NCBI GenBank assembly: GCA_050084985.1
Contig: JBITNC010000001.1
Location: 148,552,001-148,616,000, forward strand
Length of the DNA: 64,000 nt
DNA from: Nageia nagi
Lineage: Eukaryota > Pinophyta
Reading direction: 5' to 3'
A program made the position numbers and the translations under genes. The notes under the pieces were generated by a model. The model had not been told where the DNA came from. It searched no databases and saw only the letters and a program-made list of their open reading frames with translations. Positions within the stretch are counted from its first letter, which is position 1. Each line of letters begins with the position of its first letter. Shown piece after piece: positions 1 to 11,899 of the stretch.

Positions 1-1790
1 CCTCTAGAGTAGTCTTTGTATCAAAGGATGTAAAGTTCAATAAAAATCCTAAAACATTTTCTTCTTATGAGAACCTAGATGAGGTTGATGATTCTTCTAT
101 TGCACTTAACTGGATGGATGTCAATGTGGATATGTCACCTAAGAAATAAAACTCTCCAACATAAAGGATAAAAAGAAGTATGACCATTAATAAATCCTTA
201 TTTTTCAAAATTTATATCAAGAATGAGCCCTCATACTTCAAAAAAAATTTAAAGAATGAGTGCTAGATGAATGTAATGAATGTGGAGTATGAGACTCTAA
301 TGAAGAATCAACCTTGGGATTTGGATCCTTATCCTAATGAAAAAAATATGATTGGTAATAAATAGATTAACAACATCAAATAAAATTCAGTTGGCAAGAT
401 TGAGAAATACAAAACAAGGTTAGTACCTAAGGGTTTTGCTCAAAAATATAAAGTTTATTATGAGAAAACCTTTGCTCCAATGATAAAGATGCCTACTTTT
501 GGGGTAATCCTTGCTCTTCCAGTAGTTTAGGGATGGAAATTTTTTCAAATTGATGTTAAGAGTGATTTTATCAATGGTGACTTAGATATAGAAATCTACA
601 TGAGCCAACTAGAAGGTTTGTTATGAAAGGAAAATAATATTATATTTTCAAGTTAAAGAAGTCTTTGTATGGAATTAAGCGAGCACCTCAGCCTGGTATA
701 AAAATATTTCAAGATTATATGAGGACATTAAGTTTTTTAAATGCTTATTTGACATAGAACTTTATGTGTTAAACCAAGGATAAGACTTGATCTTGATTCT
801 TTTCTATGTGTATGATCTTTTGATTACATGGAATAATATAGTCCTCATACAAGAGTGCATATCCAAACATAAGGTAAATTTTGAAATGACAGACCTTGGT
901 CTATTACACTACTACCTTAGTATACTAGTGTATCAATACAAGGATTGTATTTACCTTAGTCAATCCAATTATATCTCAGATATCTTGAAAAAGTTTGGAA
1001 TGGATGAATGCAAACCTATTGCAATCCCAATCTCTCCTAGAATTACTTTTTATCTTAGTTCCAACTCTTAGTTGGCAGATGCTACAGCTTATAGGCAACT
1101 AATTGGTAGTCTTGTTTATTTGATTATATCTAGGGTAGATATTGCCTTTGTCATGAATTTGATGGCTTGCTTTATGCAAATTTATATGTTGAGCACCTCA
1201 ATGTAGTTAAACAAATTTTTAGAAATGTTTCAAGCAATAAGGATCTTGCTCTCAGGTATGATAAATTTCCCTCATTTGTTCTCTTAGGATTATTAGAATC
1301 TAATTATGGGAGAGATATATATGACATAAAATCAACCTCTACTTATGTGTTTAGCATTAGTTTAGGTGCTATCTCTTAGGCTTCCAAGAAGCAACCTACC
1401 ACTGCTCTCTCCACCATAGAGGTTAAATATCATGCAATGTCAATTACATCCCAAGAAGCCATTTGGTTGAGACATATTATGAAAAAAATTAGGTATGAGA
1501 AATTTTTTTCATATCAAATTTTTTCAAATAATCAATCTACTATTTCTTTGGCAAAGAATCATGTTTTCCATCAAAGAACATAACACATAGAAATCCAAGC
1601 CCACTTCATTAGAAAGAAGGTTCTAGATGGTCTTCTACACTTACAGTATTATCCATTAGTCCTAGAATCTTTTGATTTGTTCACCAAGCATCTTCCTAAA
1701 GCCTAGTTATCCAAGTTTAGGGATTCTATTGGGTTGGTGAAGTTGCCCTCAAAAAGGGAGTAAAGGTTGTATACCTTGCTTATACATTAT
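1..1790 (+). pseudogene. Ty1/copia pol fragment (integrase tail, RT, RNase H)
   Basis: Relic of a copia polyprotein, readable only by changing frame and passing many stops. Recognisable RT pieces in order are EKTFAPMIKM (~466), FFQIDVKSDFINGDL (~541), SLYGIKRAPQ (~663) and the catalytic loop region FYVYDLLIT (~802-828). RNase H pieces follow: AYRQLIGSLVYL (~1086) and the FIRKKVLDG tail (~1609). The loop should read YVDD; here the first Asp is Tyr, so the RT would be inactive even without the stops. The 5' part lies outside the window. Several stops replace expected Gln or Trp. Family assignment is firm; exact ends are not. Confidence 0.85.
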
Positions 1791-1829
1791 TTTTTGATGA
1801 TTATAAGTAATGGCTTGATTTCTTAGTGA

Positions 1830-2020
1830 TGAATTATAGTGCATTGCAAATCCAAGCACATTATATTAGGGAGAAATTTCTTGATGGAACAACTACAACT
1901 CCATTCATCTAACTTTAACTCTCTTGATTTATTCATTAGATCGCTTTAGAAACTTTGTTGTGCACACTTTGAAAGTTTCTTATGGTTAGTGAAGTTATCC
2001 TTAAGGGGGAGTGAATTTTG
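1830..2020 (+). pseudogene. Second copia 3' tail with polypurine-like tract
   Basis: A second copy of the end of a copia RNase H region lies just downstream of the first. QAHYIREKFLDG (~1853) parallels QAHFIRKKVLDG (~1599), and both are followed by LDLF and a run to a purine-rich tract (AAAAAGGGAG at ~1752; AAGGGGGAG at ~2004). The two tails differ too much to be a recent tandem duplication. They may be remnants of two related elements, or of an old duplication. No LTR could be delimited directly after 2015. Confidence 0.55.
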
Positions 2021-2736
2021 AATTCATGTGTTGAATTCATATTTGTGATGACAACTTCATCCTTAGTAGAATATTTTATTGTATAGTGTTGATCTTAAAT
2101 ATACACCTTCATGGCTAGTTTGCTCTATTGAGGAACTCATAGTACATTTTGGTTTTTATTATCACTATTTGAGGAATCAATATGTATTTGTTGGCACTAT
2201 TTAGTTATCCATATGTGAGTGATTCATATGTGCATATTCTCTTTTTTTATTATTGATCAACATGTGCTTCTAATATACAATAGCTGACTATAAGTATTGG
2301 CTTGGCATCTTTGTGATGACTTATAGTTCATCATTGATCAGTTTATGGATCGCATTACTTAGTTCATTTATCTTATGATTGATATGAATGTTTTATATAA
2401 TGCATATAACTGATCTTGGTTATGAGGTTCTTGTTGCTTGTAAGTTTCATCTTGAGAATTCAAGTTACTTACTTTGGGTGGGCAGGCTCATAGAGGCTCA
2501 CATGTCAACTCAGTGTTGATTGTATATGCTTACAATGAAACTAGTTGTGGTTAATGATCATATTGTAAACCATTTTTTTAAATGGTATTATAGTGAGCCT
2601 CAAACTAATATCTTGCTTATTTCTCAAAGATGTAAAAGTTCTCATCACGATTTATATCTCTATGGAGAAGAACTCTTTCTTACTCTTTCTTTCTTCTTTT
2701 CTCTATGCTCTATCCCAATATTATATTAATAGGGAG
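2021..2736. other. AT-rich non-coding stretch
   Basis: No recognisable gene. It may be LTR or untranslated sequence of the preceding copia remnants. A 69-codon frame at 2520-2729 resembles nothing I know and has a low-complexity Phe/Leu/Ser tail. The last bases (AGGGAG, 2731-2736) look like a polypurine tract directly before the LTR that starts at 2737. Confidence 0.4.
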
Positions 2737-3311
2737 TGTTAGAATTTGTAATGTAATATTGTATAATATTTCTCTTTAATATAAATTCATTTAATGTTTA
2801 AAGTATCTTTAGATAACTTAAAGCATTAAGGGAATACAAATAGGAAAGGGATTAAAAATAATAAAACAATTAAATATAAATAGGGAATTAAATATAGAAA
2901 TATCTTTAACCTTATCCTTGGGTTAAAGGGAGGTTAAAGAGTGAATTTATTCTTATAAATATAGAGGTACCCCCACTCTCATATTGTACAAATTGGAAGT
3001 AAGCAAGCTTTGCTATAGGTTTAGGGTTTAGAGAGAGAGGAGAGATTCTCTAAGAGATGTCTTTGAGAATAAGAAAATTTTAATTAGTTGATGTACTCTC
3101 AAGGAGGGAGGAACCACTTTATATCTTGTGTTCATTATGATATTGTTTTGTGTTATTGTATTGATGTTGTGAGTTTCTTCTTGAGATCTTGGTAGATTAG
3201 AACTTAATTCAGAAAGGGTTAATTTCTTTATTTGATGCATACCCCATTCTAGCTCTTGCAATATTCCATGTTATCAAGATTCTTAATATGAACCATCTCA
3301 TAATTTTAACA
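2737..3311 (+). mobile_element. Copia-type LTR (solo or 3' LTR)
   Basis: 575 bp bounded by TGTTAGAATTTG and AATTTTAACA (5-bp inverted ends TGTTA/TAACA). A TATA-like box, TATAAATATAG, lies at ~2955, followed by a GAGAGAGAGGAGAGA stretch and the motif GAGGAACCACTT (~3107). The LTR at 55605-56196 has the same layout: a start of the form TRTTAGAATWTTTG, a central TATAAATA and GAGGAACCACTT. The sequences flanking it (GGGAG left, ACTTC right) do not match, so no target-site duplication is evident. The purine tract just before it suggests it could be the 3' LTR of the copia remnant upstream. Confidence 0.7.
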
Positions 3312-3566
3312 ACTTCAAACTTGAAGAGATTACCTCTCTTAGCACTCAAATCTTCAATACAACTTGCAAGTAAAGGTATCTAATAGTGTTGGAACTCAAA
3401 AGTAACATATCTCTTGCAATCCATAGGCCTAAATATCAAGTGAATACCTTGCTCTTATCTCTTGGAAAATACCTATAATCCTTTTAATAGAGATATCAAG
3501 AAAAAAATCATGAAGGAAATATACTCAACTTACCTAAGGATAACTTGGTTCAAACTACAAAAATCA
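3312..3566. other. Unannotated AT-rich sequence
   Basis: No reading frame, repeat match or motif recognised between the copia LTR and the next LTR-family fragment. Confidence 0.3.
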
Positions 3567-3991
3567 TTTAAGATCCTAATAGATCAAAATTGGATTATGG
3601 CTTACTCCTACTAAAATATAGTAATTCTATGCTAATGGATTGCTTGTGCCACTTTGAGGGGGAACCTACTTCAGAATCACTCTCACATAAAACTCAACTC
3701 ATTATTTTTTTCATAATAATAAGGAAACCCCTATAAATAGTTTTTACAATATAAATAACACAATGCATAGTGCATATGGGACTAAACACAAGTACTATTC
3801 CTAATACATGTTATGGGATTATAACTTTGCCACCCCCTTAAATAAGCTTTATCCTTAAAGAGTTTACACACCACACACCTAATCTACTAAGGGGAGTCAT
3901 AACATTATTACCCCTTAGATAAGATTTATCTTCAAAGCTTTCTCAAAAATATAAAGTACACATACAAACTGCCCATGAATAATAAGGACAA
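3567..3991 (-). mobile_element. Fragment of the 2.6-kb gag-only LTR family (LTR plus 3' internal end)
   Basis: Aligns by eye along its whole length with 26717-27176, the 3' LTR and adjoining internal sequence of the complete element. Shared blocks are TAAGATCCTA at the LTR end, a variant of TTTGAGGGGGAAC, ATAATAAGGAAACCCCTATAAATA, GTGCATATGGGACTAA, then the polypurine complement CCACCCCCTTAA and TAAGCTTTATCCTTAAAG. It also shares the second, duplicated PPT-like block. Similarity stops after AATAAGGACAA (~3991). The 5' LTR and gag are absent, so this is a truncated copy. Confidence 0.8.
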
Positions 3992-4265
3992 TGTTAGAGG
4001 GATTTAAAACATTTGTGTATGTAACCATATATGCACATCTTTTTATATTACTTTGTCCTTATTCTTAATAGAATACTAGAAGGAGGGCCTAAAACTTTTG
4101 TGTTTTTATTTTATATGCATATTTTTGTGTTGCCTCATTTAGGACTTATGATGAGATGCTAGTAGAGGGTTCTAAATATTTTTGTGTATTTTTTATATGT
4201 ATATTTTTGTATCTAGATTTTTAATACTATAAGGAGGACTTATTTTTTGTATTTTTTATATGAAA
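3985..4265. repeat. Degenerate ~70-bp tandem repeats, block 1
   Basis: About four imperfect units in a row, each carrying a core like AGGACTTATGATGAGATGC, then AGAGGG and a T-rich tail with TTTTGTGTATTTTTTATATG. Units begin near 3992, 4070, 4145 and 4222. Unit length varies because of T-run length. No protein is implied. Confidence 0.55.
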
Positions 4266-4744
4266 AAGTTTTTTTTTCAAGTTCATAACTTGTAATTTTG
4301 ATTCTTAAGTTGATATTTAAAAGCTAATGTAATCTCTATGAATAAATCAAATTTGATTGGTCAAATTGTGATCAATTCATGTTCTAATAATTTTTGCACT
4401 TTATCATATTTTAAAAACCATTATATTATATACCAAAATGTTACTTGTGTCTACCTCTATATCGTATGCTATTTATGGTATATATATGATGATGCTTAGC
4501 ACATACCCATATGCTGAAGCTACTACAAGATAGGCTATGAGTCTTGTGTATACAATTGGTTTTATTTTTTCTGCTTTTATCCCATTCATGAAGGTACATG
4601 ATGATCTTATGCAAAAGGCCATATCATTGTTTTTTAATCATATTCAATTTTTTGAAATTTAAACCATTTGGAAGATTCAATTTCTTTTAATAATTTTGAC
4701 TATTTTAATAAGTGAGAATCTTGTTTATTTTAATTTTGTAACAT
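4266..4744. other. AT-rich spacer between repeat blocks
   Basis: No coding potential or recognised element. It contains T-runs and a CATATATGATGATG-like microsatellite patch near 4478. Confidence 0.3.
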
Positions 4745-4912
4745 ATTAACTCATTAAGGATTCATGATGAGGTGCCTAAAGAGGGATTTTTAATTTTTTT
4801 TATAAATATATGCTTGTATACATGCATATTTAAAATTATCTTATCTAACACTCATAATGAGATGCTATAAAGAGGGTTTTAATATTTTTTACATTGTGTT
4901 CACTTTTTTAAA
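4745..4912. repeat. Degenerate tandem repeats, block 2
   Basis: Two further units of the repeat seen at 3985-4265: one with GGATTCATGATGAGGTGCC and AAAGAGGGATTTTTAA (from ~4757), one with CACTCATAATGAGATGC and AAAGAGGGTTTTAATA (from ~4850). They are separated from block 1 by about 480 bp, as expected if the array was interrupted or has decayed. Confidence 0.5.
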
Positions 4913-5132
4913 ATTTTATGGATCATCAACATCTAGGTCAAGTATTTGGTGTTCCTCCCCATTCATTAGCATCTAAATTAAAATTATTGGTGTCTAAAAT
5001 CATAGTCAAAATAAAAAGACAAAGAAAGTTATCATTCTCTTATTTGTCTTTTATTATTTTGGTGAACTCTTATTGTGCTTCTCTCACTTTGGACCACCTA
5101 CTTAGCTACCTTGTCACTTTTTGTGAGCTAGC

Positions 5133-7560
5133 ATGCCATTGAAGAAGAGGAAAGCTATTCAATTGAGGTCAATCAGAGAGGAGGTAGGTTTCTTAAACCT
5201 CCTTTTTTAATTTTTTATTTAATAATCTAATTTTAGGGCTTAATTTTAAAATCTAAATCTATAGGAGTAATAATTTTTGTATTTAGATATTTTTTAGTGG
5301 TTTAAAATTTGTATTTAGCTTATTTTTTGATAATTTGAATCCCTTTTGGATGCCTCGATTGTTGTCACCATCCAGGTTCGAAGGGTTTTAGGGTCACCAA
5401 CATACAGCTAGTGAACATTGATGACTCTACTACTTGACCATCCAATCACCAACATTCAACTTCTAAGTCAATTTGTTTTTAAAAACTTAGTTAAAATTAG
5501 ACTTAGATGTTAATTTACTCTTATTCTAGGTTCTACCTGTATTCGACCCTAAGGTTCATTATCCCATGATCCTTTAAGAGGGTCATCACTTACTATTAAG
5601 AACCACATCTTTCTTCAAAGTGTAAATTTTGGAGTTGGACCCTATATCAATCATATTCACTGGGATTACCCTCTTGTGGCAATGTTTCTTGAGACGTGGG
5701 ACTCCACCACTTATACTATCCATCTCCTAATAAGGGAGATGATGATCATAGTGTAGGATATCCATCATTTATACCACTTTCACATTCATAGTTAGAAGAT
5801 TCAACACATTATTGATAGAAATGACATTCAACCATCTATCTCTTATATATACAAGGTTGATAGGGTATATGTGATTATGTATAAGATTAGCTCAAGTGGG
5901 ATTAAATATCTACAATATTGGTATGAGGATCATTTTGGGAGCATTATATTCTCATTTTTGATGGGATTAATCCAATATGATAATTTTCTTGACACAAGCA
6001 ATGGTAGATTTCATTGGTTATTGCTTCCTATTCTTGCAAACATGATGCAACATGGTACTATTTTTGGTTGGGCTACCACTTTGTTAGCATAGTGTTATAG
6101 GGAGCTATTATTTTATTCATAGGGTCAAATGATCTCATTATTAGTTATTATCAATTTATAGGGATGGGCTTACAACAATATTACTATTTCATACCCTCAT
6201 GTACTTCTTGTTCCCAATTTTGTTAGCTATGTAGATTATCCCATAGGTATTATGACATGGAGGGAGAATTTCTATATTCTCCCTATTGATGGAGTTCATA
6301 GAGATGTGAATTTTTACTAGGATATGCTTAGTTAGCTAGTGCTTGATCACATTAGGTTTCATCCCTACCACCTATATCTAGTATGGGATGAACTTGATAT
6401 CGATCTTGTAGGTACTAGATAGGATAAGGTTCGTAGTGGTTGATGGAATAATTTTCTATAATATTTATAGTTTGACCATGTCAAGTGATAGTTTAGGCCT
6501 ATGTAGGATGTTCCTCTTGAGCCTAGGAGGTATAAAAGGGAGGGTACCCTTCCCATAGAGGGTATTGAGCCCTTGGTCTATGCTAAGCCTGATCTTGAGA
6601 GGTATGAGGATGTTGAGGAGTCAAATGTAGATGATGTTGGGATGATAGAGATTTTTACTACTTGGTAGTAGGCTAAGTTGGAGGAGGTTAATGAGGGTGA
6701 CTAATTTCATTGAGTGCAAAAGTGCATAAAGGATCTTGGTGTAGGACTTGGCATGGGGGAGGAGCATGATGTTGATATGGGTCCTCTAGAGGATGTAACA
6801 ATGATGGAGATACATGATGACAAGGAGGTTGGTGTGGATGAGGGAGTTAAGAGGAGAAGATACCAATCTTATATGTTTGTATCTATGACTCATTACTTGG
6901 TGAGATTGAGGAACTCAAGTTTTTACTTGGAAAATCATGGTTATTACTTGATCAATATTGTCAGGATAATGATTCTCTATGTGCTCATCTTTAGCAATTC
7001 AAGCACATAGATGCAGATAGGCTTAGGTATAGAGCATATCAAGATAGTTATAGATAGGAAAGGTACATGGAATGAGCTATAATTCAATAATTATAGTAGA
7101 AAACTAGAGAGAAGGGTGTTGTAGTTGGTATGGAGAGACACTCATCGACTTTTATAAGACACATATACAAGTAGAGAGATTACTATCATGGGGTGTATGA
7201 TACTTGGCTAATGGGTGTTACAATATACACACATGGTTTGGATTACCCTATTCCTCCTCTAGGTTACATCCCTTTGGAAATCCATACATTTTCTTATATG
7301 AAAGGTAGTTAGGCACATGATGGTACTAGTATATCAAGAGGAAGAGGTAGGACTATGACTGCTCCTAGCAAGAGTGTTACTACTACTTCTTCTCACTATA
7401 TAAATAGATCATAATAGTTTTAGGTAGCAAGGTGAGAGAGGAGTATTGGTAGCCCTTTAGTGCAGAGAGTTTAGGAGGTAGGTGATACCATCAGTTAGGG
7501 AGGTGTGGTGAGGGTAGCAAGTATGAGGATTCCCCCAAGGATTGGGAATTTATTCTCTTT
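5133..7560 (+). pseudogene. Plant mobile domain (PMD/MAIN-like) pseudogene 1
   Basis: Relic of a PMD protein, a family found both in plant host genes (MAIN/MAIL) and in transposable elements. A likely first exon, 5133-5183, encodes MPLKKRKAIQLRSIREE and ends at the donor GTAGGT; an acceptor TTATTCTAG at 5521-5529 keeps the phase. The PMD core follows: HIHWDYPLVAMFLETWD (~5648), TIHLLIREMMII (~5720), GWATTLLA then CYRELL (~6069) and DVPLEPRRYKR (~6508), matching the family's GEMTITLEDV and LYREL-type blocks. A charged C-terminal part runs to ~7400. In-frame stops within the PMD core at ~5747 and 6090 show it is dead. Confidence 0.7.
5184..5529 (+). other. Predicted intron of PMD pseudogene 1
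   Basis: 346 bp, from donor GAG/GTAGGT to acceptor TTATTCTAG/G, T-rich near the acceptor. Splicing would join a short basic N-terminus to VLPVFDPKVHYP without changing frame. Inference from splice consensus and frame only. Confidence 0.45.
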
Positions 7561-8560
7561 TTAATATGTAATTTTATTATTAGATTATGATGTAATGTTA
7601 TATTTTATACTTATATTCATTAATGGATGAAACATTATATTTATTTTTGATTTTGGTGACCATGATTGATTTTATGGTATGGATGTCATGGATGACTAGG
7701 CAATGGAATTTTATGATTATTTTTTAATATATACATGATGATATATTTGAAGACTTATGCTTATGGTTATGATGATGTTTTGATGAGTTGTTGTTTTTAT
7801 ATCACCATGTGTTATTTTAAGCATGATGGGATTAGGGTTATGTTTAATTTTAATGTTATATTTCATATTTGATGGATTATCAAAGTTAGTTTACATTATG
7901 TTGTATGATGAGATATTTTAATATTTTGATGAATAAATAGTTACTATATGATGTAGTTAAAATGATGGGTAATGTAATGTTAGAAATTTAATTAATTATT
8001 AATTTTATCATTATTTTTATCATGGCTTAATGATAGTTTAGGATAATATTTTATTTATAATAGTATGAAATTAGATATCATCATTTTTCATTCTTAGCTA
8101 TTTATACACATGGTTTTGAACACAAATAATGGGGTAACACATATATGTGAAATGGTATAAATGGAATGAATGTATAGATATATGGCACTATGAATGTACA
8201 CTTATGGATAAATGAATATGAATGAGTGGTATAACTATTTGAATATCAAACATAACATCTTAGTTGGCTTACGAAGATTATAATAATAATATATAGATTG
8301 TGAAGTGAAATGAATGTATAATACAATAAATAAGTGTAATAAATAAAGTATTCATACTAACTTCATAAAATACTATTTCATTTTAGCTTCATCTACTAGG
8401 GATTATATAAAACAATTTTATGATACACCTAAGTTTATAACAAACTTGTGTATGTGAAATGATGTTCATTTCCTTCTCTTAATACTCACAAACCTAATGT
8501 TCCAATAGCATAAATTATGTAAGATGATTAATCCATATGAACATATGGAGGTCCATCATA
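7561..8560. other. AT-rich non-coding sequence downstream of PMD relic
   Basis: No frame or element recognised. Strongly AT-rich with many ATGATG and TTATAT runs. Confidence 0.3.
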
Positions 8561-8594
8561 TAGAATGGACATGTAACTACTTCGTAAGGTATAC

Positions 8595-8700
8595 CTTACT
8601 ACTAGATAGGCATCCATGGCCCTGGTGAGGACTAACCCCTAGATCCTACTATAGTCTTGCTCTATTACCAGTTAGACATCCATAGCCCTGATAGAGGATA
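8595..8700. repeat. Imperfect tandem duplication (~65 bp unit)
   Basis: Two related units: TACTAGATAGGCATCCATGG with CCCTGGTGAGGACTA, and TACCAGTTAGACATCCATAG with CCCTGATAGAGGATAT. The second ends at TGTAATCACCC (8702), which resembles the start of some plant gypsy LTRs, but no matching LTR end was found. Confidence 0.4.
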
Positions 8701-9207
8701 TTGTAATCACCCAAGAATTCTACATTCTTTTTTTTTGAAATATTTTTTATATTTTTTCTTCCTATCTCTTGGGTTCAAGATTAAGCATAATAATTAGATG
8801 AATAATCACTCAAAACTATGCTTAAAGAACATCATGCCTTTGAACTTTCTGATATTTTAAAGTGTGTGAAAGTGTATAAGTTCATAATATCCTAAAAATG
8901 TATCAAGGTTATGTTTGTTTATTATCCTAAGTTTTAGAAACCTAACAAAATATATTTAGATAAAATAAAATATGAATATTATAATCATAAGCTACTTCTT
9001 TATTTATATGTATAACTATATATATGAATAAAATGTGGATGGATGTATAGTATGTATGTATATCTTGGTAAATTACTAGGATCATCATATTTTACACTTA
9101 ATAGTTTTATGATGATGGAGGTAATGAATAAGATGAACATAATGGTATAGTATGAACACATAGGGAAGTGCACCCCAATAGCCAAGATGCTTCAAAAATA
9201 ACTTTTT

Positions 9208-9210
<3 letters not shown>
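8701..9210. other. Unannotated AT-rich sequence
   Basis: No gene recognised. TGTAATCACCCAAGAATTC at 8702 is a possible LTR-like start, without a partner. Confidence 0.25.

Positions 9211-9261
<51 letters not shown>
9211..9261. repeat. (TG)n microsatellite
   Basis: About 25 uninterrupted TG dinucleotides followed by TATAGGCATA. Read in reverse it yields a spurious His-Thr frame. Confidence 0.95.
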
Positions 9262-9264
<3 letters not shown>

Positions 9265-9299
9265 GGCATATATGTACATATAGTTTTTTAGTTTTTTAT

Positions 9300-9321
9300 A
9301 TTTATTATTATTATTATTATT
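9300..9321. repeat. (ATT)n microsatellite
   Basis: Six or so ATT units just downstream of the (TG)n tract. Confidence 0.85.
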
Positions 9322-11700
9322 TAATCATCATATACATGTTCATAATGAATTCCATATTGTATGAGGTATTGAAATAAATGACTATGAGAGATGGGGTGAA
9401 AGTGACATCAAGTATGAATGGTATGATCAATAGATCAATGTGTGGTATGATAAGTGACATAAATAGAAAATATGGAGTCCTAGTAAAAAAACATTATTAG
9501 TATTATGTGGGTGATGGTAAGTACGTCAAATGAATCTTGAGAATGCAAGGATGGTAGATCATAAAATTTAATGAGTCTACATACAAATGGATTAATTCAA
9601 GAATTGATTGTAATTCTCCATATGAAGTATACCCTATAAAGCAAGCAAATTAAATTTTGGAGAAAGTCTTCATTAGGTATATCATATATTATACAGATTC
9701 CCTAACATGGTCCATGGTTGATGGTCATGCTCACCCAAAAGAAGCTTTTAAGAATATGATAAGCATGATTAGATCTATCCAATAGACTTAATAATGCTAC
9801 CATTAATAGGATATTATGTTAAACATTATTAGGCAAATCATGAAAGTGATCTGCATCTATATCTATTAGTGACGTATGACTCTCTATATGAGTGATAGGG
9901 AATGTACAAGGTGAACATTGGTTATGCAAGGAATAAAAATCCCAAGGGATAAGTGAATATGATATGGGTAACCTATACATTAATTAATAAATTCAAAAAA
10001 ATAATATGGATGACTCATAATGTATTTGTGTTGAATGCAACCTGCTACTTGCAATATTATATATGCAAAATTTAGAGATTGAAAGAAAATATATGAATAT
10101 AATATATAAAGCTTTTATTTGCATGATAAATAATTAATAATCTTGCAAAGATCAAACTATACACACACACACACATAAGGCACACATTTTTTTATTTTTT
10201 ATTATTTTTGTTATTTTTTTCACATGTTATAAAATAATTTATAATCCTCAAATGGCATCAATGTATGGAATTATTATGAATTATCAAACATCCATGATCT
10301 AAGTAATAATAGTAAGGAGAACTTAATTGAATGTGAAGTAGACCTTATCCTAGAATGGATGGTTGAGAGTGAAGAGGATATGAAATAGGTAGTGAAAATG
10401 GTTGTTTAGTTTTTGACTTGAACTTTCTAATAGCTCTATTAGATTCTATAGATAAAGTTGAAGCTTCATTATGTACCCTAGGAAGCATACAAAAAGAAGG
10501 TATATATGTAGGGTATAATGAACTAGGTTGTAGTGGTATAGGTGGTAATGGAGAGATTGATAATGGGAATTGTGGGATGAGACTTCTTACAGTGACCATG
10601 GAACTCCTATTATCAATAGTCATTAAATGTTGTTCTTGAATAATTTTCTTAGTTATTTTCCTTTTTTTGAGGCATTTAATAATTTGTTTAAATTATGGTT
10701 TTACATTTACATGATTATTTATGCAATAATTATTACTAAATAATGAACTTTAATTATATACAACTTCAATGTTTGTGAAGGATGGTATAAGATATGAAAA
10801 CACTTAATAAAAAATAACTAAATTCAAGGTGAAACAATGTCATATAAATTTAACATGGATATCTTCAACATAATCTATCAGTATTTTAGGTTTTTCATAA
10901 GGTCAATGTAGATGGAACCATTATAATGAACTAATTTCCAATTCTTGTTCCATCCATGTTTCTTGTGCTTTTACTTCAATTGTAACTTTTGAACCATTTA
11001 TTTTCAATTCCCATGCATTTTATGTATGATTCTCAAAATATTTCATGGCTCTTATTAATTGTATTTCTCTTGGTAAATCAAGGAAATATACCATAAGTGT
11101 AGAAGGATTTTTTCAAAGTAATTGTATGTAAACATCTCATTTATATCTATGCATAAAATTTTGACCAATGTAATCAAAATAAAAATGTATTTATTTTGGG
11201 ACTTGTAACCTTTTTGTTGTTGAAATATTCCCTAATTTATTGTATAAATAAGAGAGGAGAAACCTTTACTTTAATAGAGAGAATGGTTTATTGATATTTC
11301 TCTTAACTTTTCTTGATTTTCTTGATTTGGATATAAATGAAGGAGAAAAACCATATATTAACTTTTGATGACATATGTATCCTATAAGTTGATTCATCCA
11401 AGTTAGAATTGGATGTAAGCTTTGTATATTTTGAGATGTAATATTTAAAACTCAATCATTAAAGGTACAATCAAGTATGATTTAGGGTGCTACAATAGGC
11501 CAATATAAGCATAAAAAAATTATTTTATGTATTTACTCATGGTAATTCTAAAAACCTAGGAAACACACAATGCTATATATTTAAATATCAATATTATCTC
11601 CTTTAAACAAATTTTCCATCCATCATGTGTACTTGGATAATGCCTCAAGGCTATATCCCTCTATATGTCAGTTGGTAATCAAAGAAAATTCTATGATCAT
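9322..11700. other. AT-rich sequence, no supported gene
   Basis: Includes a short CACACACACACACA tract (~10161-10174) and T-runs. Overlapping 73- and 92-codon frames at 10345-10639 look compositional (Pro/Ser on one strand, Gly/Leu on the other) and match nothing I know. Part may be the 3' end or lost 3' LTR of the minus-strand gypsy element to the right, but I could not match it to the LTR at 20602-21511. Confidence 0.3.
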
Positions 11701-11899
11701 TGGAAAGTAAATTTTGGTAGTCTAAATATAGCTCTATCTCATGAATATCTAGGCTTTTTAAACCATGGTTCCTTCTTTATTCCTTTTCCTTCTAATGGAA
11801 TATGAACACTCTTTATCTTTTTGGTTGTCATCTGCTAAATTCATTTAATTTTTATTAGCTCTTTGTAAAACTTTTAATATATTTAATTATATATTTATA

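Noticed and set aside
4918-5142. 74-codon frame ahead of PMD pseudogene 1
   Set aside because: Unrecognised, ends within the proposed first PMD exon; more likely leader sequence.
8702-8720. TGTAATCACCC as an LTR start
   Set aside because: No second copy, PBS or PPT could be tied to it.
9000-9279. His/Thr-rich minus-strand frames
   Set aside because: Products of reading the (TG)n microsatellite in reverse.
10345-10639. Opposing 92- and 73-codon frames
   Set aside because: Compositional, overlapping on opposite strands, with no motif; probably chance.
11467-11492. Minus-strand TGTAGCACCC as the 3' LTR start of gypsy A
   Set aside because: The sequence downstream does not align with the 5' LTR at 20602-21511.
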